DNA from: Rhexocercosporidium sp. MPI-PUGE-AT-0058
Taxonomy: Eukaryota; Ascomycota; Leotiomycetes; Helotiales
DNA length: 64,000 nucleotides
Direction: 5' to 3'
Assembly: GCA_020746875.1 (NCBI GenBank)
Contig: JAGTJL010000020.1
Coordinates: 620,001-684,000, forward strand
The notes beneath the pieces were generated by a model, which saw nothing but the letters and a program-made list of their open reading frames with translations, was not told the DNA's origin and did not search any database. A program made the position numbers and the translations under genes. This document shows, piece by piece, positions 21,302 through 31,742 of the stretch (its first letter is position 1; every line of letters begins with the position of its first letter).

Positions 21302-22653
21302 ATGGCTGCAAGAAGATCCCCGTTCAACCTACAGACATGTGCTCGTCCGAATATACTTGCACTGGAACCATATCGCTGCGCACGAGAGTAGGAATTATAT
21401 CCCCATTCCCCAAGCTGTGAACACTCGTTGACTCACCCCGCAGTGACTACAAAGACGACGGAACGAATATCCTCCTCGATGCCAACGAGAACGCTTTTGG
21501 GCCAGCGATTCCTCTATTATGGGGTAGAGGCTCCGACGAGGTAGAAGAAGGCGATGCATACGTTGATTTGTTCGGTCTGCACCGTTATCCAGATCCCCAC
21601 CAGCACCCTCTGAAGCAGCTCTTGTGCGACCTGCGGAATACCCACGTCCACACACAGAAAAATATCTCCCCTGAGAACCTGTTTGTAGGAGTGGGCAGCG
21701 ATGAGGCAATTGATGCTCTGCTGCGTTGTTTCTGTGTGCCCGGAAAGGACAAGATTCTTGTCTGTCCACCAACATACGGAATGTACTCTGTCTCTGCACA
21801 AGTAAACGATGTCGGACTTGTCAAAGTACCGCTACTCCCCGCTCCAGAATTCGCGATCAACGTACCGGCAATCAAATCTACACTCTCCTCTCCCGAAGCT
21901 TCGAACATCAAACTCATTTATATCTGCTCGCCGGGAAACCCAACGGGATCATTGATCAAGAAGGAAGATTTACAGCAAGTGCTCGAGCATCCGACATGGA
22001 ATGGGGTTGTTGTTCTGGATGAGGCATACATTGATTTCGCGCCGGAAGGCTCGTCACTTGCAGAATGGGTAGCGGAATGGCCAAACTTGGTTGTGATGCA
22101 AACACTTTCGAAGGCGTTTGGACTGGCTGGTATTCGTTTGGGTGCTGCGTTCACGTCGCCTCCAATTGCTTCGTTGCTGAACAATTTGAAGGCGCCGTAT
22201 AATATTAGCAATCCAACGAGTCAGATTGCTACTTCGGCATTGATGCCCCGAGGGCTGAGCGTGATGAAACGCCAGAAGGCCAGCATTATTGCGCAGAGAG
22301 ATAGGTTACTGGAAGAGCTGCCAAAGGTAGAGGGTATTGGTAGATTTCGAGGAGGTACCTCCAGCAATTTCTTGCTAGTGGAGATCCTTGATTCTCAGGG
22401 AAATCCTAATAATGCAACTGCATTGAAAGTGTACGAGACGCTGGCACAGAATAGAGGCGTTGTGGTTAGATTTAGAGGGAAGGAGCATGGATGTTTGGGA
22501 TGTGTGAGGATCACTGTTGGAACGGAAAAGGAGGTTACGAGATTTCTGAAGGAAATTGAAGAAGTTCTCAAGCAGGTTCATTCAGAGGCAGCGATACCAA
22601 ATGGGAAGGATGAGGAGAAGAGGGAAAAGGAAGCCAATGCGGTAGTTTCATAG
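21302..22653 (+). CDS. his5: Histidinol-phosphate aminotransferase
   Basis: Cytosolic pyridoxal-phosphate enzyme that converts imidazole acetol phosphate plus glutamate to histidinol phosphate in histidine synthesis. Two exons (21302-21387, 21444-22653) give 431 residues; the 56-base intron has donor GTAGGA and acceptor CAG. Fold-type I aminotransferase features are visible: LLDANENAFGP near residue 40, LHRYPDPHQHPLK, VGVGSDEAIDALLR, ICSPGNPTGS, VVLDEAYIDFAP, and the cofactor lysine in TLSKAFGLAGIRLG, with the substrate arginine region near VRFRGK. The C-terminal 30 residues are a charged, K/E-rich extension beyond the usual end. The start MAARRSPFNLQTCARPNILALEPY matches the family opening. 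No break is seen. Confidence 0.95.
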
Positions 22654-22969
22654 ACGCGTACAAACTAGAGTAATGTAATAGAAGATATCAATTGTATGTA
22701 TAAGACGAGACGCACATCTTGACGCTTCAGAACGTGAGCAAATTTGAACCTGTCTGCAAGACTAAATTCAAAAGTCCTCACACTTCCAGTAGATTCCATG
22801 ACAAGGCAGTTACGCCACATATGCAGGAAGCCGTGAGGTTCATCATCTAAGAGCTGTGATGTGTGATAGGCAGAATCCGTTTGCTCTTGTCCACGTTTCA
22901 CATGGTTCCTACTTTACATGTTAACCAGAACACCCCCGCGACGATATATATTTGACGGTACAACTAGCC
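22654..22969. other. Gap with a possible TATA box
   Basis: No gene is seen. A GATATATATTT run at about 22943-22953 is a plausible TATA box for the downstream zinc-knuckle gene. Another ATG at 22918 opens an alternative frame but would lie upstream of that box. Confidence 0.4.
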
Positions 22970-25748
22970 ATGTCCAAGTCTCGTTCGTAAACCCAGCTTA
23001 CCCAGGCATACGTCTGTCAGCACCTTCCTATCAACATATCCCAAACCTCCCTCCAAACCTTCCTCGCTTAAAAAGTCTTGGCAGCACCCTCCTTCCCATA
23101 CCCCCCTCCAAAACCCCCTCCTGCTTACCCAAATACTTTGAAAAGACTTCCTCTTTTCGCACACGCCGATGTCTCTTCAACGCACCACTCCCGCAAGGTA
23201 GTAAATACAGAAGACATCATCACCGACCCAGATAGTATATCGGACAAAGATCTGCACCGTCTCTCGCAGCGAGATCTCTCTAAACGGCTGCCGTTGACTA
23301 CTTCGACACGTGCTACTTTCTCGGTCTATCTAAGGTGGTTAGAGGTTCATAGGACCGGGCCGTCAGCGAGGACGGAGCATTGGAGTAATACGTTGATGCA
23401 CGTATGTATTCTTCCTTTCCTGCTTTTCTCACAGATCGGGAATTTGGATTAGAAGACATGTCTTGGGAACAGAGATCATAGATCTCAAACTTCTGCAAAA
23501 TCAAGCGCTAACTTTTAGGAAGTGGGCGCAGAGCCTTGCTTCGAGGAGATTCAGTGCAGAGGAAGTTGTGGATGAGGTAGAGAGGTGGAAGAGAGAGAAC
23601 GGCCGGTTGATTATTAACGCGAAGCCGTATAGGAGTCCGCCGACGGAGGGGGAGATTAGGAAGGCGTTTGACGACGATCCGAAGACGCATCCGGAGAGGA
23701 AGACGGAGAAGATGGGGGACTCGTATAGGCCAGAGTCTAGAAGGGAGAGGGAGAGAGAATGGAGATTGGAGTCGTGTGATCAGGATAGGGTCTTGAGAGG
23801 TGAGAGGAGGGTGGTGGAGCAATCGTGGCGAGATAGGAGGGCGGCTGAGGAGCTGTGGAAGGAGATTCCAAAGGATAGGAAGCATATCGACAAGACGAAG
23901 TTTGATGGTCCGCCACCATCGAATTACATCTGCAACCGGTGCGGCGAAAAGGGTATGTTGCCAAGCATTCTCGTAGTGATATTTGGACTCAGGTTCGAGC
24001 GTTGTCACATGGATTGAGGATCTGTAGTATGTTTCTGAGGTACAGACAACTAACCTAGCTCACAGGTCATCACCTCCAGGTCTGTCCAACCAATCTAGAT
24101 CCATCATACGACCAACCACCAGACGGAAGCTACGAATGCGAGATCTGTTACAAGAGAGGGGATCACTTTAAGTCACTTTGTCCGAAGAACAGCGATCCTT
24201 ATTCCATCATCCAAAAGCGTAAGGCAAGAGGCATCGCCACCACACCCAAAGGAGGCAATCCTCGGCGCGAAGATTGGGGGAGAGAAAGCAAGGCGCAGAG
24301 AGACAGAGAGAGTGATAGGCACGAGAGGAGATCGTGGGGCCGGTTGACGGAACCCTCATCAACCAGTTCGGCTAGAGATACTCCACCCTCAAGCAAGAAG
24401 CTTGAACTGCTGGAATCGCTGCAAGATATCAATGATAGGAAGAAGAGACTCTTTCGTGAGCAGTCGGATGATATCGGCGATATGATTCGAGAAAGCACTG
24501 TGCAGAGAATTTCTGATCGCAAGAGGGATAGGCCACACTCCGAAGTCACATCTATTGACAGTCCAGCTGCGAATACGATTCAAGCACGAAAGAAGGCCAG
24601 AATGGCAGAGAGCGAGCACACGAGTCCTAATAGCAACCTCTCTGAGCAGCACGAGCGAAATGAGTCTCCTCATACCCAGTGCAGCTACGCCAAGGATCGG
24701 GAGCAAGATACAGACATGAATGGTTATGAAGACAGCAACAGCCTCGAAGCTGATTATCGCCCACAATCTGCGCCACCAACTGCTTTCACACTTCGACCGA
24801 TCGGCATGTCACCAGGTTCAATGATCTCCGATGGAAGCTCCGACGAAATGGAAATCGACGAGCTGTTCTCAAAGCCACCTAAGGAGTACTCACCTTTCGT
24901 CCAGAACTTCGTGCGAAAACGACCAGAGATGAATGAGGTAGTCAATGTAGTCAAGAGACGCAAGATAGCTCGTGAGATGTGGACGGAGGCCGATCAATTG
25001 CAAAAGCAACAAACTACATCTACCTTGAGGTAAGCCCCTTGAAATTGACGGAGCTCGTGTATTCACAATTTGCAGAACAACTTTAGATTCCCCAGAACAT
25101 GGTGGTGAATATGGCCGCCTTTCACCAATAACTCACGATAAGGTAATGACAATGCAATTTGACGGCGCTTGCGACGACTTCGACTATAAACAGGAACAAG
25201 CCCAAAAGATGACGTCTCCCGAAGAATATGACCTCACAAAAACTCCACCACACTTCACAACCTCCATAAACTCGATATTCCAAACCCCACACCAAGCCTC
25301 GTACCAAACCTCATTTCAAAATCGAAACCAGAAAATGGAGACGCCAACAGACTCTATGCCAGACTCCAAGCCAGAAACCCCCACCACGTCCGCTGCCCGA
25401 GCAGTTCACTTCCCACAACGTGAGGAGAGGGATGTAGCAAGCGCATTCAAAGGTTTCGCGGCTCAGCAAAGAAAGAACGTTGAAGCCGTCCAAAGGGCCA
25501 GGGCTCGAAATGACCCTGCTATCACCTTGCAAGCATTGAAGGAGTTCTCCACCAATTTTAGGCTCACCACACCCGTTCCTAGGGATTTGGTAAACATTCT
25601 CTCGAAAGACCCACAGAAGCAGAAGGAGATACAAGCAATGGCCCGGGGAAATGCGAAGGATCTCAGCAGTGGTGTTGAAAATGGTACTGCTAGACCTGGA
25701 TCTGCAGCCACCACACCCTCACCTGGCCAGGTCCGCGAGAACACGTAA
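22970..25748 (+). CDS. CCHC zinc-knuckle protein
   Basis: Four or more exons. Secure parts are about 23146-23401, about 23525-23952, 24066-25029 and 25076-25748, with introns at 23402 (GTATGT), 23953-24065 (GTATGT, CAG) and 25030-25075 (GTAAGC, GCAG). Two zinc knuckles sit around the second intron: CNRCGEKGHHLQVC, completed only after splicing, and CEICYKRGDHFKSLC. Upstream is a charged helical region (SAEEVVDEVERWKRENG), downstream a long disordered R/S/E-rich part (DRKKRLFREQSDD, KARMAESEHTS) with basic KKR clusters. Such proteins usually bind RNA or single-stranded nucleic acid in the nucleus. The length is about 800 residues. The 5' end is not settled: ATG 22970 (MSKSRS, donor GTAAAC) or ATG 22918 are candidates, and the acceptor of the second exon could be 23525 or 23534. 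Confidence 0.7.
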
Positions 25749-26528
25749 GGACAGGAGACGAAGATGAGACGCGGCAGGGAAGTACACTCGACAAACGAAC
25801 AAAGACAACGCTGGAGCAACCCGCCATCTTCTACCCTCAATCTCAAGCTCGGCCTCGACCAAACGATTTGCTTTCGGACACAATGCATGGACAGGGAAAA
25901 ATGGCGCACCCACCAGGGATGGGGCAGTGGATTTGTTGGAGTTATAATGTATGACATATGGAAGGGGAGTTTTTGCTTGGTTTCATACATACTGCGCCAA
26001 TCTGGGAAGGTCATAACATAGTGATCTTTCGCACAGCTCGCCGTTGATCAGAGAAGATCATAGCATAGCATAGCGTTGCATTTTGTACAGCTCAGCTCGT
26101 CGGAAGCTACAATTTCGAGGTCATAGCATGGATTTGCAGAGCATAGCGCGGAGGTTAGGACTGAGAATGGAAATCTCTCGCATGCTTGCAATGTCTTTGT
26201 CCATTTCCGCTTGTGATCCGTCCATGCATGCCTGTATGAGCTTGAGCAAAGTCTTCAGATAGGCAGATACTTAATTCCGACTCCTCCACTTTCATCGACT
26301 ATACCTTGCCATGTCATGCCAGAAAGCATCCCTCACCCCCTTGACGCCGTACTCCGCACTCCATACTCCTCGTTCCACCTAATGCTATGCTCCCAAAGCC
26401 ATGCATACATCTTGTCTCCAACCCGTCTAGATATACCACCTCCTCCATATGTTTATCATAGGCTCTCCACCACTAGCAGAGCCAAAGATCGCTTCTTTGA
26501 TTGCTTGATACCTCCCTTCCATAACCTC
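25749..26528. other. Convergent 3' region
   Basis: The 780 bases separate the 3' ends of the zinc-knuckle and AP-2 sigma genes. They contain CATAGCATAGCATAGC-type short repeats near 26058-26075 and again CATAGCATGG and CATAGCGCGG near 26124-26152, and no gene. Confidence 0.45.
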
Positions 26529-27394
26529 TCATTCCAGCTTGTCCAAATGCTCTAACCTAGTCAAAACAACCTGTTTGCTCGTCTCCTCGATCTCGCCGGC
26601 TAGGAAGACTTCGTCGAGGATTGCGTAGACCTATTTTTGTCGCTAGATTAGCACACTCTTTTTCTCCATTTCCCGAATCATGTCATAATCCATCACATCA
26701 AGCCAAACCTCCCTTATCCCTTCGGTCCTCCTCTCCACGTTCCCGTTCCCGTTCCCCACCTCCAATCGCGAAGCAGACGCACCTTATAAAAGTTAAACAC
26801 CAAATCTAGCTCACACACATTCCCAAAGAAACTATCTAGCACCTCGACGAAGAAATGTATCGCTTCTAGGTACGCCAGCTCGTTATCGTTCGCGTCGACG
26901 CAGACGCAGAAGAAGAGGCCTGCGTATCGTCGATATACGATCTTGTTGTTGCGGAACTCGACGAAGTTGGATTGGTATTTCTGATCGCGGGGCGCGACGA
27001 GACGGTGGACCTTTGGAATTTGTTAGTGGTGGTTTGGGGGGATGGGATGGAGAGGAAGGGGGGAGGGGGAGAGGGGGAATTACTTCGCCTTTCAGCTTTA
27101 TTTTCTCTTCGTCGTTGTACGGCGCGTACCATTTCGCGAGGCGGGTTTTACCTCTAGAGGAATATCTATTAGCTCTATTCTTTGTCTTTGGTTGTTCAAT
27201 ACAAAACGCAAGCTGGGCTTGAGCTTCGAATCCCTGGTCCTGGTGTTGAACTTTCGAAGTCTCGAATTGGATGTATGGATGCCACCCATTGAACAGACTC
27301 GAACAGTTCGGGACGGTGGGAATGGGTATGGGTATGGATGTAGGGGATTGGAGACGTACTGCCGGTTCTGGATCAAGATGAATGAGAGGACCAT
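26529..27394 (-). CDS. aps2: AP-2 complex sigma subunit
   Basis: Small subunit of the plasma-membrane clathrin adaptor AP-2, acting in endocytosis. Four exons (27394-27360, 27153-27084, 27010-26783, 26630-26529) join in frame to 144 residues, matching the usual 142. The conserved sequence is unmistakable: [20 protein letters not shown] (across intron 1), [72 protein letters not shown] and [16 protein letters not shown]. The introns are 206, 73 and 152 bases, with donors GTACGT, GTAATT and GTGCGT; the first is long for this genome. Four introns' worth of correct junctions in so short a gene make the model reliable. Confidence 0.95.
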
Positions 27395-27639
27395 TGTGGA
27401 TATATGGCGCTCTGGGCGTTGGTTTGGTGGATGGTAGATAGCTTGGTAGCTGTTGAGGGGTTAATAGGTTGTGAAATTGTAGAGGAGGTTAATATTACGG
27501 CGAGCTGGGGAGACCTGGATAGCAATACCAGAAGCGTTGCCGAGGAGTGGAAGTGGATTCAGGGGTCAAGCCCACTCTTCACGGGATCTCGTGTCTGGGG
27601 GCCCAAAAAGGTTGAATTCTCATCGCGTTAGTAAGTACA

Positions 27640-28339
27640 ACCGCCAGGACATTCCGAAGCACTCATTTGGAAATTGGAGATCAGAACACTCGAGAAATAC
27701 ATTCTCCTTTTACGCCGGAACAGTTGGCTATCGTGGAGGCTGAGTATTTCTTTTACATGTGGTATCATGATCCATCGAAGCGGGTAGACAAGAATCGGAC
27801 GCTGCGTATCACGATGGTGAGTTAGTATGTCTTCAATTTTACTGTTATGTTTTGGTTGATTGGCTTGAGGCCAGGGTTGTCTGGAGAGATACTTTTGGAC
27901 AAAATAATACTGACTATACTTAGTTCCATCCTACTACTGTTGGAGAGTATGGCTATTTCTTTGATACCCTATGTGAAGATTTCTCTCTCAAACTTAGAAC
28001 TACAAATACCTTTTCTATACTTCAATATCTACTCCTAACAACGCCCATGAGATACTTCGCCAACCGTATCGCAGCTGAACTCAGCCGTCCCCGCGCAACT
28101 CGCAAGACCCCACACTAACACTCCCTGCTCTAGGACAGTTTCATTAACGACCCGTACCCTTCCCCAGGCGCGAGTATCCTACTAGCGCATTCGTCGGGTC
28201 TGGATTTGAAGCAAGTGTGGCTGCTGCGAGGTTGACGAGGTTGTATAAGAAGGACCCACAGTTTGCGGTTAGGGGGTTGAGAGAAGGGATTGATGAGTTT
28301 CCGTGTGAGGTTTGTGGTGCGGATGAGGAGGAGGAGTGA
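27640..28339 (+). pseudogene. Remnant of an unidentified gene
   Basis: Two coding-like pieces lie on the plus strand. The first, with HSPFTPEQLAIVEAEYFFYM and WYHDPSKRVDKNRTLRITM, ends at 27816 before a GTGAGT donor. The second, DSFINDPYPSPG then EYPTSAFVGSGFEASVAAAR and GIDEFPCEVCGADEEEE, starts after a CTCTAG near 28132 and ends at 28339. The second piece switches frame near 28171 (GGCGCGAG; removing two bases would repair it), and the interval between the pieces (over 300 bases) is long for an intron here. Upstream, three frames are open and I cannot place a start. I do not recognise the family; decay or sequence error are both possible. Confidence 0.4.
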
Positions 28340-28648
28340 ATAAAGGAGTAGATGTAGATGTCAACGTTGATGTTGATGTTGTTCTTGGAAGTGTGAGCTC
28401 TGTATTATTTTGCGGTATACCCGATATCTCTATATCATTCGAGCGGAGTGTTACTGAAATTGAGTTGATAATTCATAGCTTATGCTTGCTCGGGGATCTA
28501 GGAAGCCAGAATATAGGGGGGAAAAGCCTCAACCTATAATTCGAGTGAAAAGTACGATGCCACTACACCTTCAATCGGAATCCAAGGAGTCTATAAATCT
28601 ATCCACTTGGGCTTTTACTAATCTACCTCCAATGCCAAGCATGCCCAT
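28340..28648. other. Short convergent gap
   Basis: About 310 bases between the remnant and the 3' end of the ketoreductase. A GATGT-rich stretch (GATGTAGATGTCAACGTTGATGTTGATGTTG, 28350-28381, imperfect repeats of GATGTT) is the only feature. Confidence 0.45.
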
Positions 28649-29876
28649 CTAAAGCAACCCCTCCAAAATCTTTGCAGTATCCAAAACACTCGTCTCAAAA
28701 TCCCTATACCTCACCCCCATAACCCTCTCCGCCTTCTCCCCACTGACCCGCAACGCTCCCTCCTCATAGTCCAACCTTCCCACCCTCCCCGTTCCCTCAT
28801 CATAACCCTTATACCCCGTCCCCGGACTCCCCCTCGGAATACCATCTCCAATCCTCGTCCCCTGATACGCCACTCTCAAAACATCCGCCGCAGCCTGTAA
28901 CGGCCCAAAGCCTTGAACAGCACAGAATCGTTCCCCGTCTGATTGAGCGGGGTGTTCGTAAGCCCAGATGTGGAGGAAGGATACGTCGCGCACGTCGACG
29001 AAGCCGCCGCTTCCGATGGAAGGACCGATAGTTTTCGATGCGCCAGATAGGAGGGAGAAGAGGGGTTTGAGGGTTTCGTTTAGGTGGGATGCAGAGGGGG
29101 GAAGGTAGATTGGGGGACCGATTACGACGGAGGGGTTTATGGTTGAGATGGAGAATTTGGGCTGAAATTGAGGCGTTAGCATCTAAAGTTTTTTAGGAAG
29201 GGGGGTTAAGGTTGTAGGGAGTGTGACGAAGTATGAGAAAGACGTACTTTGTGCTCATCCCTCCATCTCCAAACCGCCCTCTCAGCCGCCGTCTTACTCG
29301 CACTATACAACACCCCCGGCGGAGTAAGGACGCCGTTCCTCTTATCTTCTTCCGCTTTCTCAAGAGCGTAACTAGCGAAATCAGTCTCGTCGAATGTATA
29401 CGGCCTGGGTTTGTTGGCGTCGTAGATGGCTGCTGCGGAAGACGTGACTACGACAGACGAGAGTTGTGGACCGGCTTTGAGGGCTGAGTTTAGGAGGACT
29501 TCGCTGCCGCGGATGGCGGGTGTGATGAAGTGGGAGAAGTCTGTTAGGGAGAAGTTTATTGGTGAGGCGGTGTGGAATATACCGTCGATGTCTGAAGAGA
29601 GTTAGAAAGATAGTTCCTCGTTTTGTTTGGGGTGATACCTTTTGCGGCTTCGTCAAAAGCTCCGTCTATCGTCATATCTGGCACCTCATAGATCTTTACT
29701 CGGTCAACATAAGGTGAATATGGTCCTTTGAGAAGCGGTTCGGCTGACGATGCGCGCCGTGTTGTTCCACGGAGGCTGTAGCCTGCAGAGAGGAGTTGTA
29801 AGCCGAGGACGCTGGCGATGTAGCCATTGATTCCTGTGATGAGGACTGTCTTGCCGTTGCTTTCGGGGATGAACAT
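28649..29876 (-). CDS. NAD(P)-dependent epimerase/ketoreductase (GRE2 / dihydroflavonol-reductase type)
   Basis: Extended short-chain dehydrogenase, probably reducing an aldehyde or ketone with NADPH in the cytosol. Three exons (29876-29639, 29591-29248, 29161-28649) join in frame to 364 residues. Introns are 29592-29638 (GTATCA, CAG) and 29162-29247 (GTACGT, CAG). The cofactor motif is VLITGINGYIASVLGLQLL with the following RRAS, typical of NADPH users; further features are DGIFHTASPINF, VVVTSSAAAIYD, and the catalytic Tyr and Lys in GVLYSASKTAAERAVW. After intron 2 comes INPSVVIGPP and FVDVRDVSFLHIWAYEHP. Family lengths are 330-360, so it is full length. The substrate cannot be deduced. It is not clustered with obvious secondary-metabolism genes. 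Confidence 0.9.
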
Positions 29877-31734
29877 TGTATTGTTGGTATATGAATATGA
29901 GTATTAAAAAAAAATACAGACAAGATGCGCTGAGGTATGCGAGAGATTTCAAGAGTGGGACTTATCCACTGGTGGCTTGGAATAAGGAAGTCTAGAACAC
30001 GAGCGAGAAAGAGAGTTAAATTCAAAAGAAAAGACGTTAATACTTATATCTTTCAGCACTTGCCGGAACGAATGGCAATTCAAATTTCGCCACTCCTAAT
30101 GCTGTTCATCATATGCTTATGAAATCGGGGTCTACGATACAAACACACCGCATTCCGGAGCCGAGCAAAGAAACAGTAGAGCTAATTTCTAAGCATCAAG
30201 CATAGTACCTTATCTTAACAGATTGAAGAGATAGAAATCCCAGAACAGGGCCGTGGATCAGTAAACTGCGTTGGCCGGGATGGGAAACTTTGCGCGGTAT
30301 GGATAGGCTGTGATTTGTCTTTGGATGTGGTTGTGTGGTTGATGTGTGGATGGAGTTTGCTTGGTAAGGAGAAGCTTGGCTGGTTTGGGTTACCTTACCG
30401 AGGGTGTTGGGGAGTAGATGTTTACTCATCTCATCGCCGAAATTTTGGCATTGCTGAATATTAGAGGGTGCATGTATGGTTTGGAGGATCTATGTAGCGC
30501 ATTGATAAGCATGGACTTTGTGATGCTGGGAAGTGAGGTGTGCGAGCTAGATTAGTCACATGAGGTTCACGTGAGGTTTTCATAGGCCAGAAAATTTGTC
30601 TCACTGTGAAACTCTCTATGCTGAGTCCAACTGTAGAACGCTTCCCGAGATTTATCGAAGAAGAGCAGTGTAGTATTGTCTTAGTAAAAGCCTTTGTATA
30701 AGATCAGATACTTCGCTTTGATGGACAGGGACGGTACCTATGCTAGCCCAGCTGAGACCACCAACAAGTTTCTCGATATCTTGGAAATATAACAAAGCTA
30801 AGTCAACTGAGTACCAGCATTCAAATATCCCAATTAAACCCTCCCTGGCTGTCAATATTGAACGGCAGTTGAAGTTCACGATGGTTGTTGTGTTCTTGGC
30901 AGCTAAGCGAGATTGGTTGTTTTCATACCCTTCTTTCACAACGACACGTCATGCGAAGACTGGGGATCACGTACAACGATCTTCACTGGAATTTTGAATG
31001 ATGTTAGATGAGTTGATGACAGATTCGGAAAGTAAAGAGCCTTTTGGGTTGGGGATTAAAGTAATCTGGGGCTGGTAAGGCAAGAATATATTTACCCTAA
31101 CTACTAAGCTAGGCATTTTAAACTTCACAAGGTTTGCAAACTGTCTCAATTTGTATGTGTGATTTTTTCTTGACTACCGCAGAGAAACATGGGTCGGCTT
31201 GGTTGATACATTCCAGCTTTATCTCACCTCTTCTTGAGAAGTGTTTGAGTTCAGTTTGTGTTACTGGGTGAATGGCTATCGAATTGCCCGCATGGTTAAC
31301 GCGGTATCTATAACGATACAATATGCCCTATAGATACTTTCAATAGGGTCTTAATGCCCCGGGCAGAGTAGCTTCTAGCCAGTTCTAGCTCAGCTCTCCC
31401 TCTGCCAACGGGGTGTATATCCACGTGGCTAACGAGAAAACTCTAGATAGGCAGAGAAGACTCTAGATTCTCGCCATTGAGTCACGGATAGCGCGTTGGC
31501 AGAAGATAGCCCCACTTGGAACGTCTATCAATGCTTGTTTCCTCTGTTATACCCCTGTCAGTGGTAGAAATAGCCTACCCGAAGGTGGCCCGAATTGCAC
31601 TCCGAAGCCAATCTAATCACTTTTCCTCTGCTAGCAAGATAGAAGCGGCCGCGCCGATTGCTGTCAGTCGGATTAAACTCAAGGCCACTAGTTTAGCGTG
31701 GTGATCTGGCGCACCAGAGTTTCTTGTCCGCGTC
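29877..31734. other. Gene-poor interval
   Basis: About 1.9 kb without a supported gene. The right part (31320-31734) contains imperfect repeats of ACTCTAGAT/AGGCAGAGAAGACTCTAGATTCTC and CGG-containing motifs (GTCGGATTAAAC) that may belong to the promoter of the transcript unit starting near 31760. Confidence 0.4.
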
Positions 31735-31742
31735 TATAAATA
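31735..31742 (+). promoter_or_regulatory. Candidate TATA box
   Basis: TATAAATA, followed by a pyrimidine-rich leader (CTCTCCTTCC, CTCCTCTACCTC), the usual arrangement at a strong fungal promoter. It lies upstream of an intron-rich region without a long reading frame. Confidence 0.5.

Noticed and set aside
27225..27245. TTCGAATCCC resembling a tRNA B box
   Set aside because: It lies in the first AP-2 sigma intron, and no acceptor stem or A box could be paired with it.
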